64,000 bases of DNA from Sclerotiophoma versabilis (taxonomy: Eukaryota > Ascomycota > Dothideomycetes > Pleosporales > Didymellaceae): contig JAAROD010000094.1 in assembly GCA_012274445.1 (NCBI GenBank), positions 372,001-436,000 on the forward strand, written 5' to 3'. Within the stretch, counting starts at the first letter, position 1. Every line of letters begins with the position of its first letter. Made by a program: the position numbers and the translations under genes. Shown piece after piece: positions 47,731-59,118 of this stretch. Under the pieces are notes generated by a model that saw nothing but the letters and a program-made list of their open reading frames with translations, did no database searches and was not told the DNA's origin.

Positions 47731-49280
47731 ATGAAAGAAGCTGGTGACGCCGCGTGAGATACCCGATCCACGCGTTCACTCATCAGTCTCTCACATTGAT
47801 CGCTCCTGCTTTGACTGTGCACTAACGCTCAATATACAGAAGCAATGCTCACATTCCGTCCTCGCCAGGATTTACTGCTATCAATCAATTTCCATCACAA
47901 TCGAATTCTCTTTCTCAACCTTCAGAAACCTCTCAGGCACAGCAGAATCAAGCGAAGACGCGCACTACGGGCAAATCAAGTCGACGCAGAAATCCCACTG
48001 TGGCCTTGTACCTCGGTCTGGGCGGATCTGCAGAGCCCACTCATCTGATGAAGTATGCCCCAGCACCAGATCGTCAGCCAGCACCACCACAGTTGGCGCG
48101 GAAGCGTCAAGCGACATACAATGGCGACAAGGCGCCCACAAGGAAGAAGGCCTACACGGACAGCAAGGATATGTCAGACCAAAGGCGTATATCCGTGAAC
48201 CTTCCTGTAACCAATAACGTCAACCAAGCCATCACTCACAAGTACGATGGGTCTGGTGGAGAGCCTTTAGCCACGCCTACTTCCACTATTACACCTACGG
48301 CAACGGCTCCAGTGATCGAGCAACGACGAACAAAACTTAAAGAAGCTCCGCCCAGTATTGCTGTAGTAACTAGCACTGCTCCGCTACTGAAGACGCCTAA
48401 CATATATGCTGCCGTTTCTGCTGACGAAGGCGACGCCGATTTTGGTCAGCTATGCTTCGATTTCGAGCCAAACGCTTACACGACTAATAGTTCATCATGC
48501 CCGATGCAATCACCAGAGTTAATACAGCATGTGGAAATGCAGTTCGACGAAGACAACTTTGATGATGATCTTATGGACGAAGACCTTCTTAACTTGACAA
48601 CAAATATAGTCGATTTTTCTAGCAGTCTCAATTTTAGGTCAAGCCTACCTATCCAGTCCAAGGTCGTGGACGCAAACTTACAACAAACACAAACACCTGG
48701 CATGTCCGCAGACAACACTGTTATCTCTGAAGGAACGAACCCAGGTTCATACCCAAAGAATTTCGTGTCCCCAGTCACTCCAAGGACTCGACTCCTTGCG
48801 ACAGCCGGCGACGAGGCGGCTCGGAAGCCGATCGTTAGACCAGCTTTCCCTACTGCAGTCCGCGATTTCTCGCCTATTATTGGTATGTCATCCAACACTC
48901 TGCTGAGAACGTGTTTTCGCGTTGGTGAAGCTATCAGTCAGAGTTGTCAAGCGGTGAAGACAGGCAATAAGATTCTCATTGAACTCTACGCCAGAGTGCT
49001 TAACTCCGAGCGTGGCGATTCACAACAACTGTTCACGTTGTGCGATCTATTCCATGCCAAACCGCCGTATATCAAGGCGACTTACGCTGCTGCAATATGG
49101 AAGACGGTCCAGCTGTTCGAGTACGACAGCGCACGCCTGCTACAACAAGGCAGAATCTGCCGGTGCATGGGTACAATGAAGCGCAATGGAAAAGACTGGG
49201 TTATGACAGTACTGAACATCTGGGAGGGGACGTGGGACGACGTTCAGTGGGTAGAAGGCATCATCAACCCTCAACGATGA
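47731..49280 (+). CDS. Orphan protein with conserved, OB-fold-like C-terminus
   Basis: Exons 47731..47753 and 47840..49280 give 487 residues. Exon 2 is well supported: after a basic segment (TTGKSSRRRNPTVALYLGLG) comes a low-complexity acidic middle (FDEDNFDDDLMDEDLL), then a compact C-terminal domain of about 130 residues (LLRTCFRVGEAISQSC, then LFTLCDLFHAKPPYIKATYA and WVMTVLNIWEGTWDDVQWVE). This domain alternates strands as in single-stranded-DNA-binding OB folds, but that is a visual guess. Exon 1 rests on a GTGAGA donor and a CTAAC branch; ATGs at 47686 and 47701 are in frame and equally possible. The basic N-terminal motif suggests a nuclear location. The function is unknown. Confidence 0.7.
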
Positions 49281-49686
49281 AAATCTACACCGAAGGTCAT
49301 CAGGGGCACAGCATCAGGTTGACTGAATATGAGACACCATCCAGAAAGTCTGTGCGACGCCAAGAAGTACTGGTATTGCGACACAATCTGCCAAGACTAA
49401 ATTGACAACGGGGTCACAAACCATCCATATCTGCAACCAGGAGAAAGTAATGCATGTGTAAAGATGCATTGTCGATGCTTGGTATTCAACATAAGGGCGA
49501 TGATTGTGACATAATCGCGCTTGCCACGTGAGATTGAGTACCCGCCCCGCTTCATCACCCCAACCATCCCTCAAGGCCCATGGTTCATCATGAAAGCCGA
49601 TTCTGCGAAACGCACAGTCTCCTTGAAGCCTCTGGCTGATATGTTGACACCCAACGACCATTTGTTCTACATCAACAATCGACACC
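49281..49686. other. Gene-free: tandem intergenic region
   Basis: No gene is seen between the two plus-strand orphan genes. It presumably contains a 3' UTR and a promoter. Confidence 0.5.
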
Positions 49687-51633
49687 ATGCTGGCTGATAG
49701 CATTCGACGCGAAGAAGGCGCGATGCGTGAACCGCAGCCAATGCGGACACCACAGAAGTCCAAAGCGCGTTCCCTCTCTGACAGCACCCCAAAATTGGAA
49801 CCCTCCCCCAAATTCCGTGAGCCAACCAGGACATCTAAAGATGACCATACCGTTGTCGCCAGTCCCAGTACTCCACGCCGCCCTGACTTCCTCTCGAGGG
49901 GGCTTTCACTGCAGATGCCACCACGGGAGTTGCCTATGCCCAGTCCCGCGCACTTTGCTGCGCGTGTGCCTCTGTCGCCGCAACTAGACGCCCATAACAC
50001 GTACGCTTCGCCGGCGTCGCTGCTGCCTCGACGTTCACGGGGTGCTGAGTTCTCGAGAGCCTGCACCAACCTCCACCACTCGACGCTGCCCAACCAGTCA
50101 TCGCCCGATTCTTCGCCCACAATCATGCAGAAAGGGATCAAAATCCCTTTGAGGAAGCCTCGATCCAATTCGATGATAATGGACTCGCCCAACATGAACA
50201 TGCATGGCGCGTGGAGCAATGGCGGTAGAACCGCACCCTCGAGCTCAGTAGGTAGCATCAATATGCTGGGGTCGGAGGACTCAAGCAGTTCTTCCGATGA
50301 ACTTGAGTCTATGGACCCTGACGACACCGATGATCCCATGATCATGACCCCGCAGGCTGCAAAGACGAACAATGTCTTCGCTGGAGGCGCGGCCGTCAAT
50401 AACAGTCCTTTTGCAAATACCTTCTCTCCAAATGGGATACCAAACTTCATGAGTATTCAGAGAGCAAGGCTACGCAAAGGAAGAAGCCGGAAGAGCTCAA
50501 GCTCCGCAAGTGGTCACAGCTCGATGGCAAGCCCTGGTGGCCCTGCGTCGCCACCAAACAGTAAAGGTGAAAGCTATTTCTCGAGAGAAGCTGTTCTGCG
50601 CCGCGAGGGAACTCGGCGGGAGAGCCTTTCCCTGTTCACCAACGACCTTCACATCTCTTCTGGCAACGATAGCGGAGACGAAGCTAGCACAATGCCTCAA
50701 ACTCCTGGTGTCATTCGTAGGGTGGTAACGCGGAGGGGCAACCTCTTGGTGAGTGAAATACAAGTCGTAGCGCGAATGCACGCTAACAACTGGCAGCCCA
50801 AGTCAAGACAGTTTGGTCGTATCAAGGCCGAGCTGTTCGATGAGGCGGCACCAGTCGACAGCGAGACACGACGCGAAGCTGAGATCATCCGACAAGTGAG
50901 GGAGAGCGACACTGATATCGAGCGTCCATCGATGACGGCCCAGTCTTCACCCAGTCTTCTGCCTACTGTGCCTGGCTTGGATGGTCCATTGGAAGGCGTG
51001 CCTGAGGAGGAGAGTGAGAGCAACATGAGTCTCGATGGCTCGACAACTAAGGGCTTGTTTGGTACATTCGGCTCGCTGAATACTGGTCGCAATTCTGTCA
51101 GTACGGACTTCTGGAACCAACGTCTAGCACAAACACCACCACCACCGTCCTTCCCCCGTGCAGAGTCCTCAGCGATGAGTGAGGACATGAATATGGACTC
51201 TCCTATCATCTCATCACATAATGGCAGTGGTATGCCTGCCCCCGATCAGAGCGTCAATCTTAGCTGGACATCTCGAGCATCCACACCACAATCTATGAAT
51301 CCTCCCACTGCTGCAGACGGGTTAAAGAAGTCAAACAAGCGCCGGCGCGATGACGACTTTGACGAGCAGTCCCTGAAGCGACGTGCCGTATCACCTGGAC
51401 TGAGTGTGCACAACAGCCCCGTGATTTCGCAATCCCCAAGCCAACGAGATGGCAGTCTTTGGGGCACGACAACAAAAGCAAGTCGAGAGACATCGACTAG
51501 TGGACACTCGAACGGGGAGCGATCGAACAGTGGAGGAAGCATCATCATGACACCTACACTAGGCCCCAAGCGCGTCGGGCTACAGGGCATGACGGACACC
51601 AGCGATGGCCTCATGAAGATGAGCATCGAGTAG
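49687..51633 (+). CDS. Ser/Pro-rich orphan protein, probably nuclear
   Basis: The protein of 632 residues is mostly disordered and rich in Ser, Pro and Asn, with many SP and TP phosphorylation-type sites. Its only ordered element is a motif in the middle, GVIRRVVTRRGNLL joined to PKSRQFGRIKAELFDEAAPV and EIIRQVRESD, which splicing makes continuous. Exons are 49687..50748 and 50797..51633. A bipartite-looking basic patch (KKSNKRRRDDDFDEQSLKRR) suggests nuclear import. The intron of 48 nt is in frame and free of stop codons, so the unspliced reading is also open. I recognise the RRGNLL-PK motif as recurring in fungal proteins but cannot name a family. Start context (acaccATG) is good. Confidence 0.8.
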   Translation: MLADSIRREEGAMREPQPMRTPQKSKARSLSDSTPKLEPSPKFREPTRTSKDDHTVVASPSTPRRPDFLSRGLSLQMPPRELPMPSPAHFAARVPLSPQLDAHNTYASPASLLPRRSRGAEFSRACTNLHHSTLPNQSSPDSSPTIMQKGIKIPLRKPRSNSMIMDSPNMNMHGAWSNGGRTAPSSSVGSINMLGSEDSSSSSDELESMDPDDTDDPMIMTPQAAKTNNVFAGGAAVNNSPFANTFSPNGIPNFMSIQRARLRKGRSRKSSSSASGHSSMASPGGPASPPNSKGESYFSREAVLRREGTRRESLSLFTNDLHISSGNDSGDEASTMPQTPGVIRRVVTRRGNLLVSEIQVVARMHANNWQPKSRQFGRIKAELFDEAAPVDSETRREAEIIRQVRESDTDIERPSMTAQSSPSLLPTVPGLDGPLEGVPEEESESNMSLDGSTTKGLFGTFGSLNTGRNSVSTDFWNQRLAQTPPPPSFPRAESSAMSEDMNMDSPIISSHNGSGMPAPDQSVNLSWTSRASTPQSMNPPTAADGLKKSNKRRRDDDFDEQSLKRRAVSPGLSVHNSPVISQSPSQRDGSLWGTTTKASRETSTSGHSNGERSNSGGSIIMTPTLGPKRVGLQGMTDTSDGLMKMSIE

Positions 51634-52012
51634 GATGGTGATACGCGACTTTCCCATTTCTTGCAGACAGAATCTCTTTAGGCATCATGGTTCAGCGCGG
51701 CGTTTAGGATGGGACATGGATATTGCAATATAGAGGCCTGCGAGGTAGCAAGCCCATTACTCGAAATATACCCTTCTACTCGTTTCAAAATCAACAATCA
51801 ACAATCGCATACATGAACGTATATGTGCAAAAACTGTTATGTGAGAACATACATGCACTACGTGCTCATGCCCTGGTCGTCTGGACCCCTCGATCGCCAA
51901 CTTGGTCCCTAGCAGCTTCCACTCCGCAACACCCCCGAACATCACGCAAACAACCCCATTGCACCACAACAACACACCAGCAGATTTTTCTGAAGACACC
52001 AAGAATAGCGCA
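51634..52012. other. Gene-free: tandem intergenic region
   Basis: No gene is supported. The right 100 bp are CA-rich and are probably the CAP1 leader. Confidence 0.5.
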
Positions 52013-52934
52013 ATGTCAAGATCAGCAGCCCTTGGCTCCTTCGTGGAGTCTGCACCCCCCGGCGAGGCATGCCCCCTCCGCGCCCCACTCCCGTACCGCG
52101 ATGCTAACGCACCACAGCTTGCGGACGTCACCAAGGCGATCAAGTCAATCCTCGGCGACGGCAGTGTGGAGACAGAGCTTGCGCCTGCTTACCAGAAGTA
52201 CAATGAGGAGCAATTTACCACTACGAAGCTCCCCGGCGGCAGCACCGAGATACTCGTCAGCCCCTACAACTCGCTGGGCGACGGGCGCTACTACGACGCT
52301 GAGACACAGAGCTCTTTCGACTTCGACCATGCGACACAGAAGGCTAGTGCGGTACAGAGCTACGTAGTCGAGTCTCAGCACGAGGACTTGGTGTAAGGAA
52401 TACACATAAGCGCCCGAGAATGCTACAAGTGCGCTGACATTCCATAGCAAGAGCCTCGTGAAGAGCCTCGGAACCCACACTACCGAACACTACCCCAAAT
52501 CTTCTTACGGCGTCTTCCCCGTCGAAGACGATTCTCAACTCGCCCTCGTGACCGTCGCAAACAAGTACTCGCCCACGAACTACTGGAACGGCCGCTGGCG
52601 CTCGTCCTACTTCTACAACCCCTCTTCCGGCAGCCTGACCGGCACTATCAAAGTCGATGTACACTACTACGAGGATGGCAACGTCCGATTACTTACAAAC
52701 AAGGATGTCAGCGTGAACCTCAGTTCGGCAGCAAGTGCAAGTGAGATTGTAAGACAGATTGCGACGGTTGAGAAGAAGTACCAGGAAGACCTGAACAAGG
52801 CCTTTGGCAGTCTGAGCGAAGGTGCCTTCAAGAGTTTGCGAAGGCAACTGCCAATCACAAGACAGAAGATCGAGTGGGAAAAGATCAGTGGGTACAGGCT
52901 GGGTCAGGACATTGGTGGTGGTGGCAGGCGGTAA
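52013..52934 (+). CDS. CAP1: F-actin capping protein alpha subunit
   Basis: With the beta subunit it caps barbed ends of actin filaments at cortical patches. Exons 52013..52066, 52118..52392 and 52448..52934 give 271 residues, the standard size. Conserved blocks are SFVESAPPGE joined to LADVTKAIKSILGDGSVETE, then YWNGRWRSSYFYNPSSGSLT, GTIKVDVHYYEDGNVRL and the C-terminal LPITRQKIEWEKISGYRLGQ. The first intron starts with GC (GCATGC...CACAG) and keeps the frame; removing it is required because the family runs APPGE directly into the helix LADV. The second intron is standard GTAAGG. Confidence 0.93.
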
Positions 52935-53653
52935 GCAAGAGCTGGACGCTTGAACATACCGGCATTTATGCGCCTTCACCATCAAGCTGCGTGCGGCTGA
53001 ATTTATAGAAGATGCAGCAATCAATATGCAGATCTCGACGTCCTGCATCAGGGAAGTCCTGGCTCCCACCTTGACACGTGACATCTGATGCGCAACATAC
53101 GATTGTTATGGCAGCTCTCAAGACGACCTCGTACACCTGAAACCGCAGGGCGGTCCGCTTAACGATTCCTGCGCATGGTTCTTTCTCCATAAGCATCAAC
53201 CGTCGAACCAATTGCTCACAACTTCCCTAGATTCCAGACTCATGTCATCTGTCTTGCAAACTTCTCTTCGTCCTCAAGTCGATCCTTCCGTTGTCCTCTT
53301 CACCGCATGGCTTTGTTCTATATTTACTTACCTTTACTCGCTGTGTCGCTGCCAATTACACTCCTCTTGCAGTCTGACAAAGAAGACACACCAACACCAG
53401 ACCCTGCGATGTGGCTTGCTCGTCAGTCTAAGTATATCCCCCCTGGTATTGTCAATGGTTCGGTATGAGGACGGGTAGATACATACGGATGTACGTCGTT
53501 CTCTTTGTGTTGTCCCTATGTCAGCTGTACCTATGAAGCACTGAGCATATATACTACTCTAGGTTCCAGGCCAGTATACTGCATCAGTGATTAACCATCT
53601 GAGAACACGCAAACACTACCTGACTACCGACAATTAGCCTATAGCAAATCAAG
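52935..53653. other. Gene-free: tandem intergenic region
   Basis: Nothing recognisable. It lies between CAP1 and the secreted protein gene, on the same strand as both, and presumably contains a 3' UTR and the next promoter. Confidence 0.5.
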
Positions 53654-54286
53654 ATGATGTTCCTTACATTGGGATTCCTGGTACTGGCAGCCTTTAGGGT
53701 CAGGGCATACCCTCATTCCGAGCTCAAGCAGACGCTCCCCTTCGAGATTCCTATTTCCAAGCGCAGAGTAACACACTCCATCGAACCCACCCTCACTTCC
53801 CGCGCCAACAAAGAGCTCTGCACCACCCTCGAGCTCCCCACTGAAAGCAGCTACAATACCGGCTACGAAGCCTTCTGCAACACATACGTCATCGACGACC
53901 GCGCTGTTCGCATGGGCCCCGGAGCCGACCCACTCGTAGCCACATACATGCTCAAGACGCACATCGGCACCGAAATCCCATGGATCTTCAAGATATCATC
54001 CACCGCCTGGGGCGCTAAGCCGTACTGGCTCACGCGGGCCAGATGCCTGTCAGGTTTCAAGGATATGCTGGAAGGCGAAAACGCAAAGCTGGGAACGAAT
54101 TACTGTGTTGTTGATGAGAGTGGAGGAAATGGCGAGAGTAAAGACTTTAGTGGACAGGGGCATGTGTTGGTGATGGGGGATGAAATGACTTGGTCGACGG
54201 GCGATGTTAACCAAATCAGTATATTTGAGACGAGGAGGAGGAAAGGGAAATTTGATTTAAATAATCTGGATGGGAAGAAGAAATGA
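53654..54286 (+). CDS. Secreted four-Cys protein, candidate effector
   Basis: A single-exon protein of 210 residues begins with MMFLTLGFLVLAAFRVRA, a convincing signal peptide with cleavage likely before YPHS. A Lys-Arg-Arg run at 36 to 38 resembles a Kex2 site that would release a short propeptide. The mature chain has four Cys (C56, C75, C131, C151), enough for two disulphides, and a basic C-terminus (ETRRRKGKFDLNN). It has no membrane helix after the signal and no recognised enzyme motif. Small, secreted, Cys-paired and orphan are the usual traits of fungal effectors, but the same traits fit cell-wall proteins. The second Met could also serve as the start. Confidence 0.72.
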   Translation: MMFLTLGFLVLAAFRVRAYPHSELKQTLPFEIPISKRRVTHSIEPTLTSRANKELCTTLELPTESSYNTGYEAFCNTYVIDDRAVRMGPGADPLVATYMLKTHIGTEIPWIFKISSTAWGAKPYWLTRARCLSGFKDMLEGENAKLGTNYCVVDESGGNGESKDFSGQGHVLVMGDEMTWSTGDVNQISIFETRRRKGKFDLNNLDGKKK

Positions 54287-55154
54287 TTTCTGAGTTTTGG
54301 GTTCTTCAACTGCTATTACGCACTCTTCTTTTTTTTGGATTTGGCGCCAGCATACTCCAACAAACCAAGCCCGTCTTCATACAATATGCTGTAGTTGTCT
54401 TGTAGTCGTGATTTGATTGTTTGAATTGCACGTTTCCAATCCTCCATATTCGGTGCTGCTGACAGCATCTCCGGAGACAAATTTTCTTATTTTTGTGACT
54501 GCATTGGGAGAGCAAATACCAATGAGAGATCACCTGGGCATCGTAGGGCGCGTAAGGTTCCCGTGACGGTAACATGATCGAAGCTTACAGAACAAGTTCG
54601 AGAGTGATAGAAGATTGTGGCTGTAGAACGTTCTATAGGCTGTGGGCACGGGTGCGCGAGTCAGTAGCTATACCGCTCCCGCTCTAGGTTGGCAGGATCT
54701 CCACAATTTATCACCCCGAGGGACGGCCACCTTTACCGTAGCTCCCCATATCTTCACCTGTCAGTCAACATCTGTGGCTGTAGGAGTGTGTCTGCCTGCA
54801 ATTGATCCCAATTTCCACGTAAGTGCCTCTTCTGTTATAATCCCACCCCAGACAGCCTGTCTCTACAGCCACCCTGCACGATGGTGCGAGGATTCATTGG
54901 CTGTCCCTGGTAACAGCGCATTGAGTCCTTGGTTCGCTGCACCCTTCAACCACCGTAGAGAGCTCACACCAGCATTTCACCTCTCGCCGAAGTTTTCTCA
55001 ATACCCGCGGCTTCTTTCTAACAACCGTCAACAGACCCAACCTTCCCGCCACGCAATCCACGACGACCGTCAAAGTGGCTTCGCACAACTAAGCTGCCCC
55101 ACGCACCGTCTACGCATAACCCTTTGGTCAACTCGAAACGGTCTATTCTGAAAC
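54287..55154. other. Gene-free: SCP160 promoter and leader
   Basis: No separate gene is supported. The 170-codon frame at 54642..55151 ends just before SCP160 and shows no motif. The last 200 bp are CA-rich with few ATGs, typical of the leader of a highly expressed gene. Confidence 0.5.
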
Positions 55155-58100
55155 ATGGCATCCGAAGCAGTTGCTAGCTCTGCCACCGAGGGCCTGTCCC
55201 CGGCGCAGCAGCTGATGGAACAGCACTCAAACAACGACCACCACGTCACCGTCGAGGATGTCGTTGACGAGGAGGACATTGTACACCCTCCCCCTGCGGC
55301 TGCCGCCAAGTCTGACGCTCCTCTGAGTGAGAAGGCGGCCGGCAAGCAGAAGGCTGAGGAGCCCGCCGCTGCCCCCAAGAAGCCTGCCCTCAACACCCAG
55401 TCTGAGGAGGCCTTCCCGGCTCTTGGTCCTGTCAAGCCGCGCGCACAGGCTCCTGTCCCTACCTGGGGCAAGAAGCCCGCTGCCGTCACCAATGGCAGCA
55501 ATGCCAACTCCGGCGCATCCACTCCCTCTGGCCCTGCTATCCGCGGCCCTGCTGTCGCGACCATGAACCTCCCCGGCAAGCACACCGAGCGCATCTCGTT
55601 CTCCACGGCGCAGTTGACCCCGCGCCAGCAGCTCAAGAAGCCCGTCAGCGAGATCATCCGCGACATCAACAGGCGCTCCAAGGCTAGGCTCGAGCAGAAG
55701 ACCGGTCCCCACGGACAGATCATCTTCGAGTCTACCGGTCCTGTCGACGCTGTAAGGGAGTCTCTCAAGGAGATTGCCAACGAGGTTGGAAGCAAGGTAT
55801 ATAGTCCGCAAATGACTGCTCCTGTGGAACACCACTGACAAGCTGCAGCAATCCGTCGATGTCCCGGTCCCTGCATCCGTCCGTGCCCATATCATCGGTC
55901 GACAAGGATCCAAGATTCAGGAAATCAGCAAGCGCACAGGCGCCCGCATCCAAGTCCCCAAGGCCGAGCCTGGCGAGGATGAAGATGCCGTCGTCAACGT
56001 TCACATCGAGGGCAATGCTTTGACAGCCGAGATGGCCCGTCGCGAGATCGACGCTATCGTTAACGAGCGCACCTCGACTGTCAACCTTCGCCTGAAAGAC
56101 ATTCCCGCCGAGTTCTACCCCTTCCTCGCTGGACCTCAGAACAAGCACACCGAGAACCTGACACGGGGCAAGGACATCGATATCAAAATTCCCGAGTACT
56201 ACATGTGGCAGTCCCAGGCACCCCCGCAGAACGCCCGCAACCAACCAGGTAATTTCGTTCCTCAGGCCAACTTTCCCATCCAGATCTCTGGAGAGCGCGT
56301 TGCCGCACAGCAGGCACAGGCCGAGCTTGAGCGCCGCGTACAGCAGCTGCGCCAGCGATTGGCCGTTGACCAGCGCTCCATCGAGCGCGGCCGACACCAA
56401 TTCCTTGTTGGCGACCGAGGTGGCTCTCTCCACGACTTCTTGGAAGAGACCGGCTGCAGTCTTGTTCTGCCCCCTGGCTCAGATGACAGCGAGGAGGTCT
56501 ACATCGTCGGACCTCCTGACAGGATCGAGCAAGGTGTCAACAAGCTTGAGGATCTTGCTGCTGCCATGACCATGGCAACTGCTGATGCTACCCGTGAGCA
56601 TCGTGGCCCCAATGCACAGACACACGCCCACAACTTGACCCGTTACTTGCGCCAGCGTCAGGCTCTGGCTGAACTGGAGCGTCTTCACGAAGCCAGCATT
56701 GTTGCCCCTAAGGAGCGCGATGGCCCAACCGCTTACGAGATCTACGCTCGTGACGGCAAGAACAGCATGAAGGCTCGTGGTGACATCATGAGCATTTTTG
56801 GTGCTCATCCTCCTAGCAGGTTTTCCACCGTCAACGTTGACCCCTTCTACCACGAGTATCTGCGCGAGAAGGCCGCACCTCAGATTCGCCAGGACACTGG
56901 TGTACACATTGTCTTCCCTGAGGACGAAGAGGAGTCTCCCGAGCTCGTTTTTGTGTACGAGAGCCGCGATCCCTACGAGCAGTACTCTATTCCCCGTGGC
57001 AAGCCCCAGAATGATGAGATCAATGCCTACAAGAAGGCTCTTCAGGAGGCTTCGGAACTCATCCAACGCCTCACCAAGAACCAGCCCCAGATTGCTTCTC
57101 GTGACCTCGAGGCTAGCCAGAAGTTCCACAAGAAGATTCAGCAGTTCGTCAAGGAGGAGCAGGAGAGCCTTGCACAGGACCAGGTGCCCGTCCAAGTTCT
57201 ATTTGGTGGTCGCCGACCTGAGGCTGCTAGCCGCTCCAACGACAGCTTCTCAATTCGCGGTCCCTCGAATGCTGTCGATGACCTGAACGCTAAAATTCTG
57301 GCCTTCATTGAACAGGCTGAAAAGGACGAGCTCGAGCGTGGCCACATTACCACATTTGACTACCCTCAGAAGTATGCCAGTCACCTCGTTGGCAAGGGTG
57401 GCGAGAATATTCAGAAGCTTCGCCAGAAGTTCGATGTCGATGTTCAGGTTGATGACGGCAAAGTCACACTCAAGGGTCCATCGCACAAGGCCGAGGCTTG
57501 CAAGAAGGAGATTTTAAGCCAGGCCAAGAAGCTCGAGGATGAGGCTACTCACGTCCTCAAAATCAAGCCTGATTACCACCGCGAGCTGATTGGTGCTCAG
57601 GGTAAGCAGGTCGAGCGTCTGCAGACACGCTACGGCGTTCGTGTCAACTTCCCTAGGAGGGCGAAGAATGATGATAATGCCGATGCTGCATCCCAGCAGA
57701 ACACCAAGGGTGGTCAGAAGGCCGATGAGGTCGTCATTCGGGGACCCAAGAAGGGCGCTGATGAGGCTCGTGATGAGATTCTCAGCCTCCTCCAGTACAT
57801 TGTCGACAACTCCAACACCGACACCATCTCTGTCGCTGTGAGCCAGATTCCTCAGCTCATCGGTTCTGGAGGTCGCGAGATGGAGAACTTGCGTCTTACT
57901 ACCGGTGCTCAGATCGATGTTCCTGGTGCTCGTGAGGGCAATGACCCCTCTGGTCGCGCTGATATCAAGATCAAGGGTACCAAACAGCAGGTCCAGGAGG
58001 CTAAGAAGATCCTCCAAGAGCGCGTCAAGGTCTTTGACAACACTGTCACAGAGACCATTGATGTTGACCGCAAGCTCCACCGCAACCTCATCGGAGGTCA

Positions 58101-59118
58101 GGGTGCCAACATTCGCCAGATCGTCACCTCGGCTGGAGGACCTGACAACTCTCGCGACCTTGCCCGCATGGTCCGCTTCCCCAAGCAAGACACCGATAGT
58201 GACTCCAACACCATCCGTATCGAGGGTCCCAAGAGTGTTGTCGAGAAGATTGTTGCTGCTATCAAGGCTCAGGTCTCAGCACTTGAGAACCAGACCACCG
58301 AGATTCTTGAGGTTTCCCCTGACAAGCACCGCCTGCTCATCGGTCGCGGCGGTGAGACTCGTCGCTCGCTCGAGTCGAAATTCAGCGTCCAGCTGGACGT
58401 TCCCAAACAGACCACTCAAGGTGCTGCCCGCAGCCAGGTCAAGATCACTGGTGAACCCTCAGCCGTCGAGAAGGCTAAGGAGCACATCCAGGAACTCGTC
58501 AAGGGCCAGGAAGGCGAGACTGTCGAGGTTCCCCGCCACCTGCACCACGTTATCTCCGACAATGGCCAGTTCTTCCGCCGCCTGCGCAACAACCAAAAGA
58601 TCACCGTCGACCACGGCAACCAGCAGCCCCCTCCCAAGCCCACCCAAACCGAGGCCGGAAAGAGCAGGAAGGGCGCTAACGGCGCTCTGCCCCTGATCAC
58701 TGACGACGCGACCTCGGGCGCTGACGAGCACTCCTGGGAGTTGGTCGACAACAACGCCGTGGCCGAGGGCACCGACACGTCTGCCACCATCCCATGGATT
58801 CTGCGCGGCCCAGCGGAGAACATCCCCAAGGCACGCCAGCAGCTGGAGGAGGCCATCAAGGCAGCTTCCAAGCCTTCTTCCACAGGCTACCTGATCCTGC
58901 CCGACCCGCGCAGCTACCGCCTCGTCGTTGGCAGCGGTGGCAGCACCATCAACAACCTCCGCAAGGAGACGGGTACTAAGATCCAGGTCCCCCGCGACCA
59001 AGCAAAGGGTGAAGCGATTGAAATTACCGGCTCGAGGGAAGGGTGTGAACAGGCAAGGCAGATGATTTTGGACATCATTGCCAAGGGGGGTAACGGCCGT
59101 GGTCGCCGTGATGAGTAG
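55155..59118 (+). CDS. SCP160: Multi-KH RNA-binding protein, Scp160/vigilin type
   Basis: Vigilin-type proteins bind polysomes and ER-associated mRNAs through many KH domains. Exons 55155..55796 and 55849..59118 give 1303 residues. A 150-residue low-complexity N-terminus (PPPAAAAKSDAPLSEKAA) precedes the KH array. Clear GXXG loops are IIGRQGSKIQ, LVGKGGENIQ, LIGAQGKQVE, LIGSGGREME, LIGGQGANIR, LIGRGGETRR and, near the end, VVGSGGSTIN; further repeats such as FLVGDRGGSLHDF are degenerate. Codon use is strongly biased to C- and G-ending codons, suggesting high expression. The tail GNGRGRRDE is short. The intron lies between the Pro-rich start and the first intact KH domain. It converges with HSE1. 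Confidence 0.93.
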
